Part shown: positions 56,310-64,000 of the stretch, one piece after another
How positions within the stretch are numbered: the stretch's first letter is position 1
Layout: each line of letters starts with the position of its first letter
Assembly (NCBI RefSeq): GCF_038007465.1
Contig: NZ_JBBOXF010000001.1
Coordinates: forward strand, 1,863,001 to 1,927,000
Origin: Sporosarcina sp. FSL K6-1508
Lineage (GTDB): Bacteria > Bacillota > Bacilli > Bacillales_A > Planococcaceae
Direction: 5' to 3'
Length of the DNA stretch: 64,000 nucleotides
The notes under the pieces: model-generated
What the model was told of the DNA's origin: nothing
What the model saw: the letters and a program-made list of their open reading frames with translations, nothing else
The model's database searches: none
Made by a program: the position numbers and the translations under genes

Positions 56310-58694
56310 GTGGCTTATCAAATTAAAAAAGCAGCAGTTTTAGGTTCAGGCGTTATGGGTTCAGGGATTGCAGCTCATCTCGCTAATATAGGAATCCCGG
56401 TTTTACTTTTGGATATCGTTCCTGGAAAGGTAACCGAAGAAGAAACAGCAAAAGGACTTACACTTGAAGATAGTGTTGTACGAAACAAAATTGCAGCAGG
56501 GGCTTTACAGAAACTATTGAAACAAAAACCTGCGCCTTTAACGAGGAAAAGTAATCTGTCCCTTATAGAAGCAGGAAATTTCGATGATGATTTGGATAAA
56601 TTAAAAGATGTTGACTGGGTCATTGAAGTAATTGTTGAAAATCTTGACGTGAAAAAAGGTTTGTATGAAAAAATAGATAAGGTACGTAAACCAGGTACAA
56701 TCATTACTTCAAATACATCAGGCATTAGTATTGAAGTGATGGCGGAAGGCCGTTCGGAAGATTTCAAAAAACATTTCATGGGGACTCACTTTTTCAATCC
56801 ACCCCGTTATTTGAAACTGCTTGAAGTGATTCCAGCGAGCACAACAGCGCCGGAAGTTATTGAGTTCATGACTCGTTTTGGCGAAGATATCCTTGGTAAA
56901 GGGGTAGTCATTGCAAAAGATACGCCAAACTTCATCGCAAACCGCATCGGTACATATGGTCTTCTAATCACATTGCGTGAGATGGAAAAACGCGGTTATT
57001 CGATTGGAGAAGTTGACTCGGTGACTGGCACCTTGATAGGTCGGCCGACATCAGCGACATTCCGTACGCTTGACGTTGTGGGATTAGACACATTCATGCA
57101 CGTAGCAAAAAACGTTTACGACAAGACGGAAGGCGACGAACAAAAAGTATTCGAATTGCCGCCATTTATGAAAAAGATGATTGATAATGGCTGGATCGGA
57201 GCAAAAGCGAAACAAGGATTCTACTTGAAAAAAGGCAAAGAGATTCTTGAACTAGATACAGAGACATTTGAATATAGTCAAGCTAAGAAATTGAAAACGC
57301 CTTCAATTGAAATGGCAAAGCAACAAAAGGGACTTGCCAACAAAGTGAAGACTCTTGTTTATGCTGATGACCGCACTGGTGAAATTTTATGGAACATTCT
57401 TTCACCTACATTGCTTTATTCTGCAGAACTAAACGGTGAAATCGCAGATGATATCGTTGCAATCGACAATGCCATGAAATGGGGCTTTGGTTGGCAACAA
57501 GGACCGTTTGAAGTGTGGGATGCAATCGGCGTAGAGAAATCAGTTGCAAAGATGAATGAAGAAGGCTATGAAATACCAGCATTTGTTCAAAGTCTGCTCG
57601 ACAAAGGCTATGAAACTTTTTATAAAGAAGAAGACAGTGAACGTTACTTCTTCAACGGAGCAGATTACCAGCTTGTTCCGGTAAATGAAAAAGTAATCGA
57701 TTTAAAACTGTATAAGAAAAAACACGGTGTCATTAAAAAGAATTCAGGCGCTAGCTTAATCGACCTGGGTGATGGCGTGGCGCTGCTAGAATTCCATTCA
57801 CAATCGAATTCAATTGGTCCTGACATCATTCAAATGATTAATTTCGCTGTTGATGAAGTAGAGAAAAACTTCAAAGGCCTTGTCATTGGAAATCAAGGCA
57901 AAAACTTCTGTGTAGGGGCAAACCTCGGAATGATTCTAATGGAAGCACAGGATGACAATATCTTTGAACTTGATTTCATTGTGCGCTCATTCCAAAATGC
58001 CATGATGAAAATCAAGTATTCCTCAAAACCTGTTGTTGCAGCACCATTTGCAATGACGCTTGGCGGCGGAGCTGAGGTTTGTTTGCCAGCAGCGCATATC
58101 CAAGCGTCAATGGAAACCTATATGGGGCTCGTTGAAGCAGGTGTTGGTTTGATACCAGGTGGCGGCGGAAACGTAGGACTTTATACAAAACACTTAAAAG
58201 GATTGCCAAAGGGCGTCCATATTGACTATCAATTTGTTGCCAATAAAGTTTTCGAATCAATAGCAACTGCAAAAGTATCGACTTCGGGAGTCGAAGCACG
58301 TGAAAATAACTTCCTCGATTTCGCAGATGGAATTAGTGTCAATGCCGATCACTTAATCTATGATGCGAAACAGGCAGCTATTGCATTGTTTGACATGGGT
58401 TACAAAGCACCTCAACGCGAGAAATTCCCTGTTACGGGTGATTCAGGTTATGCGACGATGCTTCTCGGAGCAGAGGGCATGTTCCTATCTGGCTTTATCA
58501 GCGAGCATGATTTGAAAATCGCGAAGAAACTGGCGTTTGTTTTATCCGGCGGAAAAGTGCCATACGGAACACTTGTGGAAGAACAATATATGTTGGACCT
58601 TGAACGTGAAGCGTTCCTTAGCCTTGTGGCGGAACCAAAATCACAACAGCGTATGCAACACATGCTCGTTAAAGGTAAACCGTTACGTAACTGA
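56310..58694 (+). CDS. fadN: 3-hydroxyacyl-CoA dehydrogenase/enoyl-CoA hydratase FadN
   Basis: A 794-residue bifunctional beta-oxidation enzyme. The dehydrogenase half comes first, with the NAD motif VLGSGVMGSGIAAHLANIG (about residues 9-27), then HFMGTHFFNPPRYLKLLEVI and DTPNFIANRIGTYG. The hydratase half is C-terminal (about 490-720): NQGKNFCVGANLGMI and GLVEAGVGLIPGGGG with the catalytic glutamate. GTG 56310 follows GGGAGG. The earlier ATG at 56271 lies within the FadR operator. fadA follows 32 bases later. Confidence 0.95.
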   Translation: MAYQIKKAAVLGSGVMGSGIAAHLANIGIPVLLLDIVPGKVTEEETAKGLTLEDSVVRNKIAAGALQKLLKQKPAPLTRKSNLSLIEAGNFDDDLDKLKDVDWVIEVIVENLDVKKGLYEKIDKVRKPGTIITSNTSGISIEVMAEGRSEDFKKHFMGTHFFNPPRYLKLLEVIPASTTAPEVIEFMTRFGEDILGKGVVIAKDTPNFIANRIGTYGLLITLREMEKRGYSIGEVDSVTGTLIGRPTSATFRTLDVVGLDTFMHVAKNVYDKTEGDEQKVFELPPFMKKMIDNGWIGAKAKQGFYLKKGKEILELDTETFEYSQAKKLKTPSIEMAKQQKGLANKVKTLVYADDRTGEILWNILSPTLLYSAELNGEIADDIVAIDNAMKWGFGWQQGPFEVWDAIGVEKSVAKMNEEGYEIPAFVQSLLDKGYETFYKEEDSERYFFNGADYQLVPVNEKVIDLKLYKKKHGVIKKNSGASLIDLGDGVALLEFHSQSNSIGPDIIQMINFAVDEVEKNFKGLVIGNQGKNFCVGANLGMILMEAQDDNIFELDFIVRSFQNAMMKIKYSSKPVVAAPFAMTLGGGAEVCLPAAHIQASMETYMGLVEAGVGLIPGGGGNVGLYTKHLKGLPKGVHIDYQFVANKVFESIATAKVSTSGVEARENNFLDFADGISVNADHLIYDAKQAAIALFDMGYKAPQREKFPVTGDSGYATMLLGAEGMFLSGFISEHDLKIAKKLAFVLSGGKVPYGTLVEEQYMLDLEREAFLSLVAEPKSQQRMQHMLVKGKPLRN

Positions 58695-58726
58695 TTTAAA
58701 GTGCATAGCAAAGAGGAGGAAATTCA

Positions 58727-59902
58727 ATGCGTGAAGCAGTACTAGTAGCCGGTGCACGGACACCGGTGGGAAAAGCGGGTAGAGGTTCTCTTGTAACTGT
58801 ACGCCCGGATGACTTAGGGGCACTAGTAATTAAAGAAACGTTGAAACGTGCTGGAGGGTATGATGGACCAATTGATGACTTAATTATTGGCTGTGCAATG
58901 CCTGAAGCTGAACAAGGGATGAACGTTGCACGAAATATTGGTGCACTTGCAGGTCTTCCTGATACGACGCCTGCTATTACAGTAAACCGATTCTGTTCAT
59001 CGGGTCTTCAATCAATTGCTTATGCAGCTGAGCGCATCATGCTCGGGCACTCGCAAGCAATACTTGCCGGCGGCGTCGAGTCCATGAGCATGGTTCCGAT
59101 GATGGGGAATACGATCAGACCGAATGCCCATTTAGCAGAGACGGCTCCCCAGTATTATATGGGAATGGGTCACACTGCTGAGCAAGTTGCCGTAAAATAC
59201 GGTATTACTCGCCAAGAGCAGGATGAATTTGCCGTACTGTCCCATAAAAAAGCGGGCGCGGCAATTGCTGCTGGGAAATTTGATGAGGAAGTCGTACCTG
59301 TTGAAGTCGTAAAGCGTTCTGTGGATGAGCATGGTAAATATAATGAGAAGAAATTTATGTTTGAAATGGACGAAGGAGTCCGTCATGGAACAAGTGTAGA
59401 GGGATTAGCTAAATTGCGTCCGGCATTTTCAGTAACGGGTACTGTTACTGCAGGTAACGCATCACAAACATCAGACGGAGCAGGTGCAGTACTTGTGATG
59501 GATCGTGAAGTAGCAGAAGCGCAAGGATTGAAGCCAATTGCGAAGTTCCTGTCATTTGCTGTAGGCGGCGTGCCACCCGAAGTAATGGGAATCGGACCAA
59601 TCGTAGCCATTCCGAAAGCACTTAAAATTGCAGGACTCTCTATTGAGGATATCGATGTTTGGGAGTTGAATGAAGCATTCGCGTCCCAATCACTTCAAGT
59701 TATCCGTCATTTAGGTCTTGATATGGATAAAGTGAACTTCAACGGTGGAGCAATCGCTCTTGGACATCCGCTTGGAGCAACAGGATCTATTTTAACAATC
59801 CGTATGATGAGTGAGTTAAAACGTCAAGGCAAACAATACGGTGTTGTTACGATGTGTATTGGCGGCGGAATGGGCGCAGCCGGCGTGTTTGAATTGCTGT
59901 AA
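58727..59902 (+). CDS. fadA: acetyl-CoA C-acyltransferase FadA
   Basis: A 391-residue thiolase that cleaves 3-ketoacyl-CoA in the last step of beta-oxidation. The acylated cysteine is in VNRFCSSGLQSIAYAAERI (about residue 89). The histidine is in GGAIALGHPLGATGS, and the second cysteine in MCIGGGMGAAGVFE. GAGGAGG precedes the ATG. It is co-transcribed with fadN. The 278-base gap to fadE (59903-60180) holds a decayed repeat-like stretch. Confidence 0.96.
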   Translation: MREAVLVAGARTPVGKAGRGSLVTVRPDDLGALVIKETLKRAGGYDGPIDDLIIGCAMPEAEQGMNVARNIGALAGLPDTTPAITVNRFCSSGLQSIAYAAERIMLGHSQAILAGGVESMSMVPMMGNTIRPNAHLAETAPQYYMGMGHTAEQVAVKYGITRQEQDEFAVLSHKKAGAAIAAGKFDEEVVPVEVVKRSVDEHGKYNEKKFMFEMDEGVRHGTSVEGLAKLRPAFSVTGTVTAGNASQTSDGAGAVLVMDREVAEAQGLKPIAKFLSFAVGGVPPEVMGIGPIVAIPKALKIAGLSIEDIDVWELNEAFASQSLQVIRHLGLDMDKVNFNGGAIALGHPLGATGSILTIRMMSELKRQGKQYGVVTMCIGGGMGAAGVFELL

Positions 59903-60180
59903 ACACTATAAATTCGGCACTACTTATTTAGAATTAACTAGGTGGTATACCTCACCAGTATAACGAACAAATCTAGCGAAGGAGCGACAAGTGTGAGCCG
60001 AAGCAATAAGACCGACAATGATCTTCTGGCGGGCTAATTGCGTGAGGCCATCACCAAGCGACAAAGCGGTGTTGGAAGAACATTCTAGTTATTAAATGCC
60101 GACTATATAGCAAAGAAACCAGTGAATTTTATATTAATAGTGGACATATAAACCCTTAAGATCAAAAGGAGGAAACAACA
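59903..60180. other. fadA-fadE gap with a decayed repeat-like segment
   Basis: No gene. From about 59960 to 60090 phrases such as AACAAATCTAGCGAAGGAGC, GAGCCGAAGCAATAAGACCG and AAGCGACAAAGCGGTGTTGG echo modules A and B of the composite repeats in scrambled form. In B. subtilis the fad genes are tightly spaced, so this gap is probably the scar of an old insertion. Confidence 0.45.
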
Positions 60181-61968
60181 TTGACTGAATTAAAAACAAA
60201 TGAACTAATCAAAGGTGGAGCCTTTTTAACTGAGGATATTGAAGCAAGCCGTGTATTCACACCGGAAGACTTTTCAGATGAACAGAAAATGATCGCAAAA
60301 ACTACAGAAGACTATGTGAAAAACGAAGTGCTCCCTGTTGTAGAAAAGCTGGAAAATCATGAATTCGAGCATTCTGTCAGACTACTTAAATCTGCAGGCG
60401 ACCTCGGCCTTTTGGGCGCAGACGTTCCAGAAGAATATGACGGGCTAGGTCTTGATAAAATCTCATCTGCTTTGATTGCTGAAAAAATGTCAGTAGCGGG
60501 CGGGTTCTCAATTACACATGGTGCACACGTAGGTATTGGTACATTGCCAATCGTCCTTTTCGGGAATGAAGAACAGAAGAAAAAGTATTTGCCGAACTCT
60601 GTATCAGGTGAAAAAATTTCTGCATACGCATTAACGGAGCCAGGTTCAGGTTCTGATGCATTGGGTGCGAAAACAAATGCGAAACTAAATGCTGCTGGAA
60701 CACACTATGTCCTGAATGGTGAAAAACAGTGGATCACAAACGCTGGATTTGCGGATGTGTTTGTTGTATATGCGAAAATCGATGGCGATAAATTCACGGC
60801 ATTCATTGTCGAAAAAGAATTCCCAGGTGTTTCTGTCGGAGCTGAAGAGAAAAAGATGGGTATCAAATCTTCATCAACACGTACATTGATTTTACAAGAT
60901 GCTGAAGTACCTGTTGAGAACCTGTTAGGTGAAATCGGTCGTGGTCATATTATCGCGTTCAATATTTTGAATATCGGACGTTACAAATTGGGAGTAGGCA
61001 CAATCGGTGGATCGAAACGTGCGCTTGAACTCGCAATTTCATATACAAATCAACGTCAACAGTTCAAAACACCAATTTCTTCATTTAATTTGACGAAACA
61101 AAAACTAGCGACAATGGCGTCTAAGCTCTATGCAGCAGAAAGCTTGATTTATCGTACGGTTGGCTACTTCGAGGAGCGTCAGAGCCAGTTGAGTCCTGAA
61201 CAGCAAAAAGACGGTAAAGCAATTGCTGCTGCAATTGCAGAATACGCAATCGAGTGTTCAATCAATAAAGTTGTGGGTTCTGAAGTGTTAGATTACATCG
61301 TTGACGAAGCAGTTCAGCTTCATGGCGGATACGGCTTCATGCAAGAATATGAAGTAGAGCGTATTTACCGTGATTCGCGCATCAACCGTATTTTTGAAGG
61401 GACAAATGAAATCAACCGTCTCCTTGTTCCGGGTACGTTCTTGAAAAAAGCAATGAAGGGCGAATTGCCATTACTTCAACAAGCACAGGCACTTCAAGAA
61501 GAGCTACTTATGATGATGCCTGAAGAAATTGGCGATGAAGCACTTGCACAAGAAAAAGCACTTGTGAAAAACGCTAAGAAAATTGGCTTGCTTGCTGCTG
61601 GTCTTGCTGCACAGCGTTTCGGCACGAAGCTTGAGGCAGAACAAGAAGTACTTGTTAATATCGCAGACATTGCTAACAACGTTTTTGCAATGGAGTCCGC
61701 ACTTCTGCGTACAGAAAAAGCGATTGCACGCAGCGGAGAAGAAAAAGCACAACAGAAGATTCTTTACACACAAATCTTTTGTCAAGAAGCATTTGAAGAG
61801 ATTGAAAGAGATGCGAAAGAAACACTTCTGGCAGCTGTCGATGGAGATAACCAGCGCATGATGATTTCAGCGTTGCGCAAATTGACTCGCTCGAATCCGT
61901 ATAATATCATCGCTAAAAAACGCGAAGCGTCAGTTAAGTTAATCGAAGCGGAGAAGTATATCGTTTAA
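60181..61968 (+). CDS. fadE: acyl-CoA dehydrogenase FadE
   Basis: A 595-residue flavoenzyme for the first oxidation step. FAD and substrate motifs: YALTEPGSGSDALGAKTNAK (about residues 147-166), GEKQWITNAGFADVFVVYAK, and LHGGYGFMQEYEVERIYRDS. The catalytic glutamate is in RIFEGTNEINRLLVPG. A C-terminal extension of about 150 helical residues is typical for FadE of Bacilli. TTG 60181 starts the gene behind AAAGGAGGAAAC, the strongest ribosome-binding site of the operon. Confidence 0.96.
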   Translation: MTELKTNELIKGGAFLTEDIEASRVFTPEDFSDEQKMIAKTTEDYVKNEVLPVVEKLENHEFEHSVRLLKSAGDLGLLGADVPEEYDGLGLDKISSALIAEKMSVAGGFSITHGAHVGIGTLPIVLFGNEEQKKKYLPNSVSGEKISAYALTEPGSGSDALGAKTNAKLNAAGTHYVLNGEKQWITNAGFADVFVVYAKIDGDKFTAFIVEKEFPGVSVGAEEKKMGIKSSSTRTLILQDAEVPVENLLGEIGRGHIIAFNILNIGRYKLGVGTIGGSKRALELAISYTNQRQQFKTPISSFNLTKQKLATMASKLYAAESLIYRTVGYFEERQSQLSPEQQKDGKAIAAAIAEYAIECSINKVVGSEVLDYIVDEAVQLHGGYGFMQEYEVERIYRDSRINRIFEGTNEINRLLVPGTFLKKAMKGELPLLQQAQALQEELLMMMPEEIGDEALAQEKALVKNAKKIGLLAAGLAAQRFGTKLEAEQEVLVNIADIANNVFAMESALLRTEKAIARSGEEKAQQKILYTQIFCQEAFEEIERDAKETLLAAVDGDNQRMMISALRKLTRSNPYNIIAKKREASVKLIEAEKYIV

Positions 61969-62091
61969 CATGACTGTAAATTAACTAAAAGTAACCAATA
62001 AATAACTTGATCAGACACTGTGCACTACATGTATAGTTGCCTTTGGATTGCTTTGAATTGAACAACTTCTATATCATTATCGAGATGTTTT

Positions 62092-62130
62092 GATAAGTAG
62101 GGATGCGACTTTGTCGCATCCCTACTTATC
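62092..62130. terminator. perfect 18-bp hairpin after fadE
   Basis: GATAAGTAGGGATGCGAC (62092-62109) pairs perfectly with its complement (62113-62130) across TTT. It lies about 125 bases after the fadE stop. The plus-strand tail (TGTTCGG) is poor in T, so termination may need help. The stability suggests a transcript end. Confidence 0.65.
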
Positions 62131-62433
62131 TGTTCGGTAATCGTATGGTGGTAGTTCATCCGTCGCTCTCCAAAGACACAAGTACAAGAAGTGCCAAAGC
62201 GTTGCGGGACGGTAATAATGTCGTGATTAATTCGCCGATAGCGGGCCGGAAATGGTGAAGTGAAATATCGATTTTTAAGCCCTACTCGCTATCGTTTTAT
62301 GCAAGTAAATGATTAATCAACAGACGTGATTGTTTTAATGAAGTAAAATTGCTGATCTCACTTTGACATCTGGATGCTTATAGGCGCCCGGGTGTTTTTT
62401 CTGTTATAATGGCGAAAATGGAGGCGTTGCTTT
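62131..62433. other. non-coding gap before yusI
   Basis: No gene is visible. A TATAAT at 62404-62409 without a clear -35 box lies just ahead of the yusI ribosome-binding site (GGAGG), so a local promoter is possible. CTGGCGGGC-like and GATAGCGGGCCGG fragments are too decayed to assign to the repeat families. Confidence 0.35.
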
Positions 62434-62793
62434 ATGGGATTGGTTTATTACGGTTATCCGAAGTGCGGGACATGCAGGAAAGCAAAAAAATGGCTCGAAA
62501 CGAACAACTTGGACTTTCAGGAAGTGAACATAGCAGAAGCACCTCCTTCAGAAGAGGAACTTGGGAAGATGATAGCAGTCTCTGATTTGGAGTTGAAAAA
62601 GTTTTTCAACGTCAGCGGCATGAAATATAGAGAACTTAACTTGAAAGATAAATTACTGGAAATGACGGATGAGGAGAAAATTAGTTTACTTGCATCAGAT
62701 GGCATGCTGATTAAAAGACCGATTGTTTTTGGAGAAGGAAAAGTGACTGTTGGGTTCAAGGAAGAAGAATTCGAAAAAGTATGGGGTAACTGA
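62434..62793 (+). CDS. yusI: ArsC/Spx-family protein YusI
   Basis: A 119-residue thioredoxin-fold protein of the arsenate reductase-like ArsC/Spx family. The motif YYGYPKCGTCRKAKKWL places the CxxC at residues 11-14. The ending LIKRPIVFGEGKVTVGFKEE is typical for the family. Neither arsenate reduction nor RNA-polymerase binding has been shown for YusI, so function is open. AATGGAGG precedes the ATG. The position between fadE and gcvH is the same as in B. subtilis. Confidence 0.92.
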   Translation: MGLVYYGYPKCGTCRKAKKWLETNNLDFQEVNIAEAPPSEEELGKMIAVSDLELKKFFNVSGMKYRELNLKDKLLEMTDEEKISLLASDGMLIKRPIVFGEGKVTVGFKEEEFEKVWGN

Positions 62794-62868
62794 GTTCCCT
62801 TCTTGTCTTTGTTCAAGAAATATGCCAGAATTGAAGAGAATGAAACTATTTATTTGGAGGGGTACGGA

Positions 62869-63252
62869 ATGAGCACACCAAAAGATCTGCGTTATTCTGA
62901 AGAGCATGAATGGGTAAAAGAAGAAGGCGGAAATTACCGCATCGGTATTACTCACTTTGCACAATCTGAACTTGGCGATATCGTATTCGTTGAACTTCCA
63001 TCTGTCGGTGACGACATCAAAGCGGACGAGCCTTTCGGAAGCGTTGAATCAGTTAAAACAGTATCGGAACTTTATGCACCAATTAGCGGTAAAGTAATTG
63101 AAGTGAACGAGGGACTTGAAGACAGCCCTGAATTCGTCAACGAATCACCGTATGAAAATGCATGGATGATTGTCGTTGAACCTTCTAATGCTTCTGAGCT
63201 GGATGAACTTATGTCAGCTGAAGCGTATGAAAAAATGACAGTTGGAGAATAA
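62869..63252 (+). CDS. gcvH: glycine cleavage system H protein
   Basis: A 127-residue lipoyl carrier protein. The lipoylated lysine is in GSVESVKTVSELYAPISGKV (about residue 63). The N-terminal MSTPKDLRYSEEHEWVKEEG and the C-terminal MSAEAYEKMTVGE are standard. In Bacillales GcvH also relays lipoate to other complexes. ATG 62869 follows TGGAGGGG. The longer frame from 62803 has no such signal. It lies outside the gcvT-gcvP genes, as usual in this group. Confidence 0.96.
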   Translation: MSTPKDLRYSEEHEWVKEEGGNYRIGITHFAQSELGDIVFVELPSVGDDIKADEPFGSVESVKTVSELYAPISGKVIEVNEGLEDSPEFVNESPYENAWMIVVEPSNASELDELMSAEAYEKMTVGE

Positions 63253-63259
63253 TTGAAAT

Positions 63260-63486
63260 TTATTCAGCAGAAGTTCAAACCCTTGCTGAATAGGGGAACT
63301 CAGACTAAAATCGCCGCGTCCTGCGGCAACGTCTGAGTAACCAACGTCCTGTTGGCCCTAAGCCTCCGGCGGATGCCACAGATTTTGAAAGGAGTGAATT
63401 GAGCAAGCTCAATTCAAAATCTGGGCGCAAATACGCCGAGGCGTATTTGATTTAACTGAGCGCCGGAATAATTCCGGCGTTTTTTG
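63260..63486 (+). repeat. third dispersed repeat with terminal hairpin terminator
   Basis: The sequence ATCGCCGCGTCCTGCGGCAA, CCTAAGCCTCCGGCGGATGC, GAATTGAGCAAGCTCAATTC and AATACGCCGAGGCGTATTTG is a string of hairpins that I recognise as a common intergenic sequence in Planococcaceae-type genomes. It ends in CGCCGGAAT-A-ATTCCGGCG (63461-63479) followed by TTTTTT, a clear terminator for gcvH. Confidence 0.75.
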
Positions 63487-63521
63487 CATCTTACTAGTGT
63501 ATTAGCAAAGGGGGAACTCTT

Positions 63522-63863
63522 TTGTCGGATGAAAAAGTCATCATAGTAGAGGGCGGTTCGGATAGAAAACGTTTAGTGCGCATACTTGCTGATCCTGTCG
63601 AAATTATTTGTACGAACGGTACAGTTAGCCCTTACCGGCTTGAAGAGTTACTTGCACCCTACGAAGAACAGGAACTATACGTCTTTGTCGATGCGGATGA
63701 AGATGGCGAGAAGACCCGTATTTTATTTAAGAGAGATTTCCCGGCAGCAATCCATCTATATACAGAAAAGGTATACCGAGAAGTGGAGACAACTCCGTAT
63801 AAAGTGCTAGCCAAAATACTTCAAGAGGCGGATTTCAAAATCCGGCCTGAATATCTACTTTAA
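63522..63863 (+). CDS. yusF: toprim-domain protein YusF
   Basis: A 113-residue single toprim domain. The catalytic-type residues are Glu in KVIIVEGGSDRKRLVRIL and the Asp pair in ELYVFVDADEDGEKTRIL. Small toprim proteins of this kind resemble ribonuclease M5 and OLD-type nuclease cores. The function of YusF is unknown. TTG 63522 is preceded by AAAGGGGGAAC. yusE follows 14 bases later. Confidence 0.88.
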   Translation: MSDEKVIIVEGGSDRKRLVRILADPVEIICTNGTVSPYRLEELLAPYEEQELYVFVDADEDGEKTRILFKRDFPAAIHLYTEKVYREVETTPYKVLAKILQEADFKIRPEYLL

Positions 63864-63877
63864 AGGATGTAGGATCA

Positions 63878-64000
63878 ATGGAGACATGGACACGCGAACA
63901 GTGGGAGATAGCCTTAAAAGAGTCTCCGGTAGCAGCGTTTTATTTATATACACCGATGTGCGGCACATGTGCGGTTGCATCTAAAATGATGGAGATCATC
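63878..64000 (+). CDS. yusE: thioredoxin-like protein YusE, 5' part (continues beyond window)
   Basis: The first 41 codons are present. METWTREQWEIALKESPVAA is followed by FYLYTPMCGTCAVASKMMEI, with a CGTC redox motif at residues 28-31. AAAGGATGTAGG precedes the ATG. The gene order yusF-yusE matches B. subtilis. The 3' part lies outside the window. Confidence 0.85.
   Translation, partial: METWTREQWEIALKESPVAAFYLYTPMCGTCAVASKMMEII

Overview
The window reads as chromosomal DNA of a low-GC, aerobic, Gram-positive member of the Bacillales. I infer a Planococcaceae or Sporosarcina-like host from the fadN-fadA-fadE-yusI-gcvH-yusF-yusE gene order, OpuD, YpcP and CsoR/CopZ/CopA homologues, B. subtilis-type Fur, PerR and FadR boxes, AGGAGG ribosome-binding sites, and interspersed repeats of a style common in that group. 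No rRNA, tRNA or CRISPR array is visible.

Layout. (1) 1-7.4 kb is an accessory graveyard: the 3' end of an IS256 transposase, C-terminal pieces of two polymorphic (LXG-type) toxin modules with immunity genes, a broken IS3 transposase, a complete IS66 element, and an EVE-HNH-like nuclease. (2) 7.4-10.8 kb is a GntR/YtrA-type regulated ABC operon preceded by four matching operators. (3) 12.2-18.5 kb is a Fur-boxed ferric-siderophore uptake operon with two tandem binding lipoproteins and a ferredoxin/thioredoxin-reductase-like flavoprotein. (4) 18.8-24.8 kb is metal homeostasis: an ArsR repressor with a CzcD exporter, then a siroheme/4Fe-4S protein, a glutaredoxin, csoR, copZ and copA, linked by CsoR-like operator sequences. 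(5) 25.6-27.5 kb holds an OsmC gene interrupted by an in-frame TGA, a NrdH-like redoxin, a beta carbonic anhydrase and a hydrolase remnant. (6) 28.4-30.8 kb is a very large polyprenyl synthase with an extra aspartate-rich N-terminal half. (7) 32.1 kb is a ZIP transporter. (8) 33.1-44.1 kb is a cell-surface polysaccharide locus: initiating transferase, tyrosine kinase, decayed CpsB phosphatase, flippase, polymerase/ligase, GT4, epimerase, two CelD/FemAB-like acyltransferases and a NodB-like deacetylase. (9) 44.1-55.4 kb is a mixed chromosomal segment: OpuD, an IS1182-type element, a Gly/Pro-rich 14-residue-repeat protein, a DAO oxidase, YpcP, an RsbR-type STAS protein, a C39-like peptidase, KatA, a second STAS protein and a thioredoxin. 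(10) 56.2-64 kb is the FadR-boxed beta-oxidation operon followed by yusI, gcvH, yusF and yusE.

The most unusual structure is not a protein. About 5 kb of intergenic DNA belongs to one family of mosaic, non-coding repeats bounded by inverted ends of the form TATATATGTTGAAC / TTCAACATATATA. Full copies have three modules in a fixed order (A-B-C). Module A holds tandem units of about 213-250 bp, module B carries a long hairpin, and module C ends in a conserved tail. Copies occur in both orientations (10785-12030, 24776-25544, 55448-56158 forward; 30905-32060, 47478-47886 reverse), and module-B-only copies of about 75-125 bp are scattered between them. No transposase is encoded in them. They often abut stop codons, so they look like non-autonomous mobile or structured-RNA elements.
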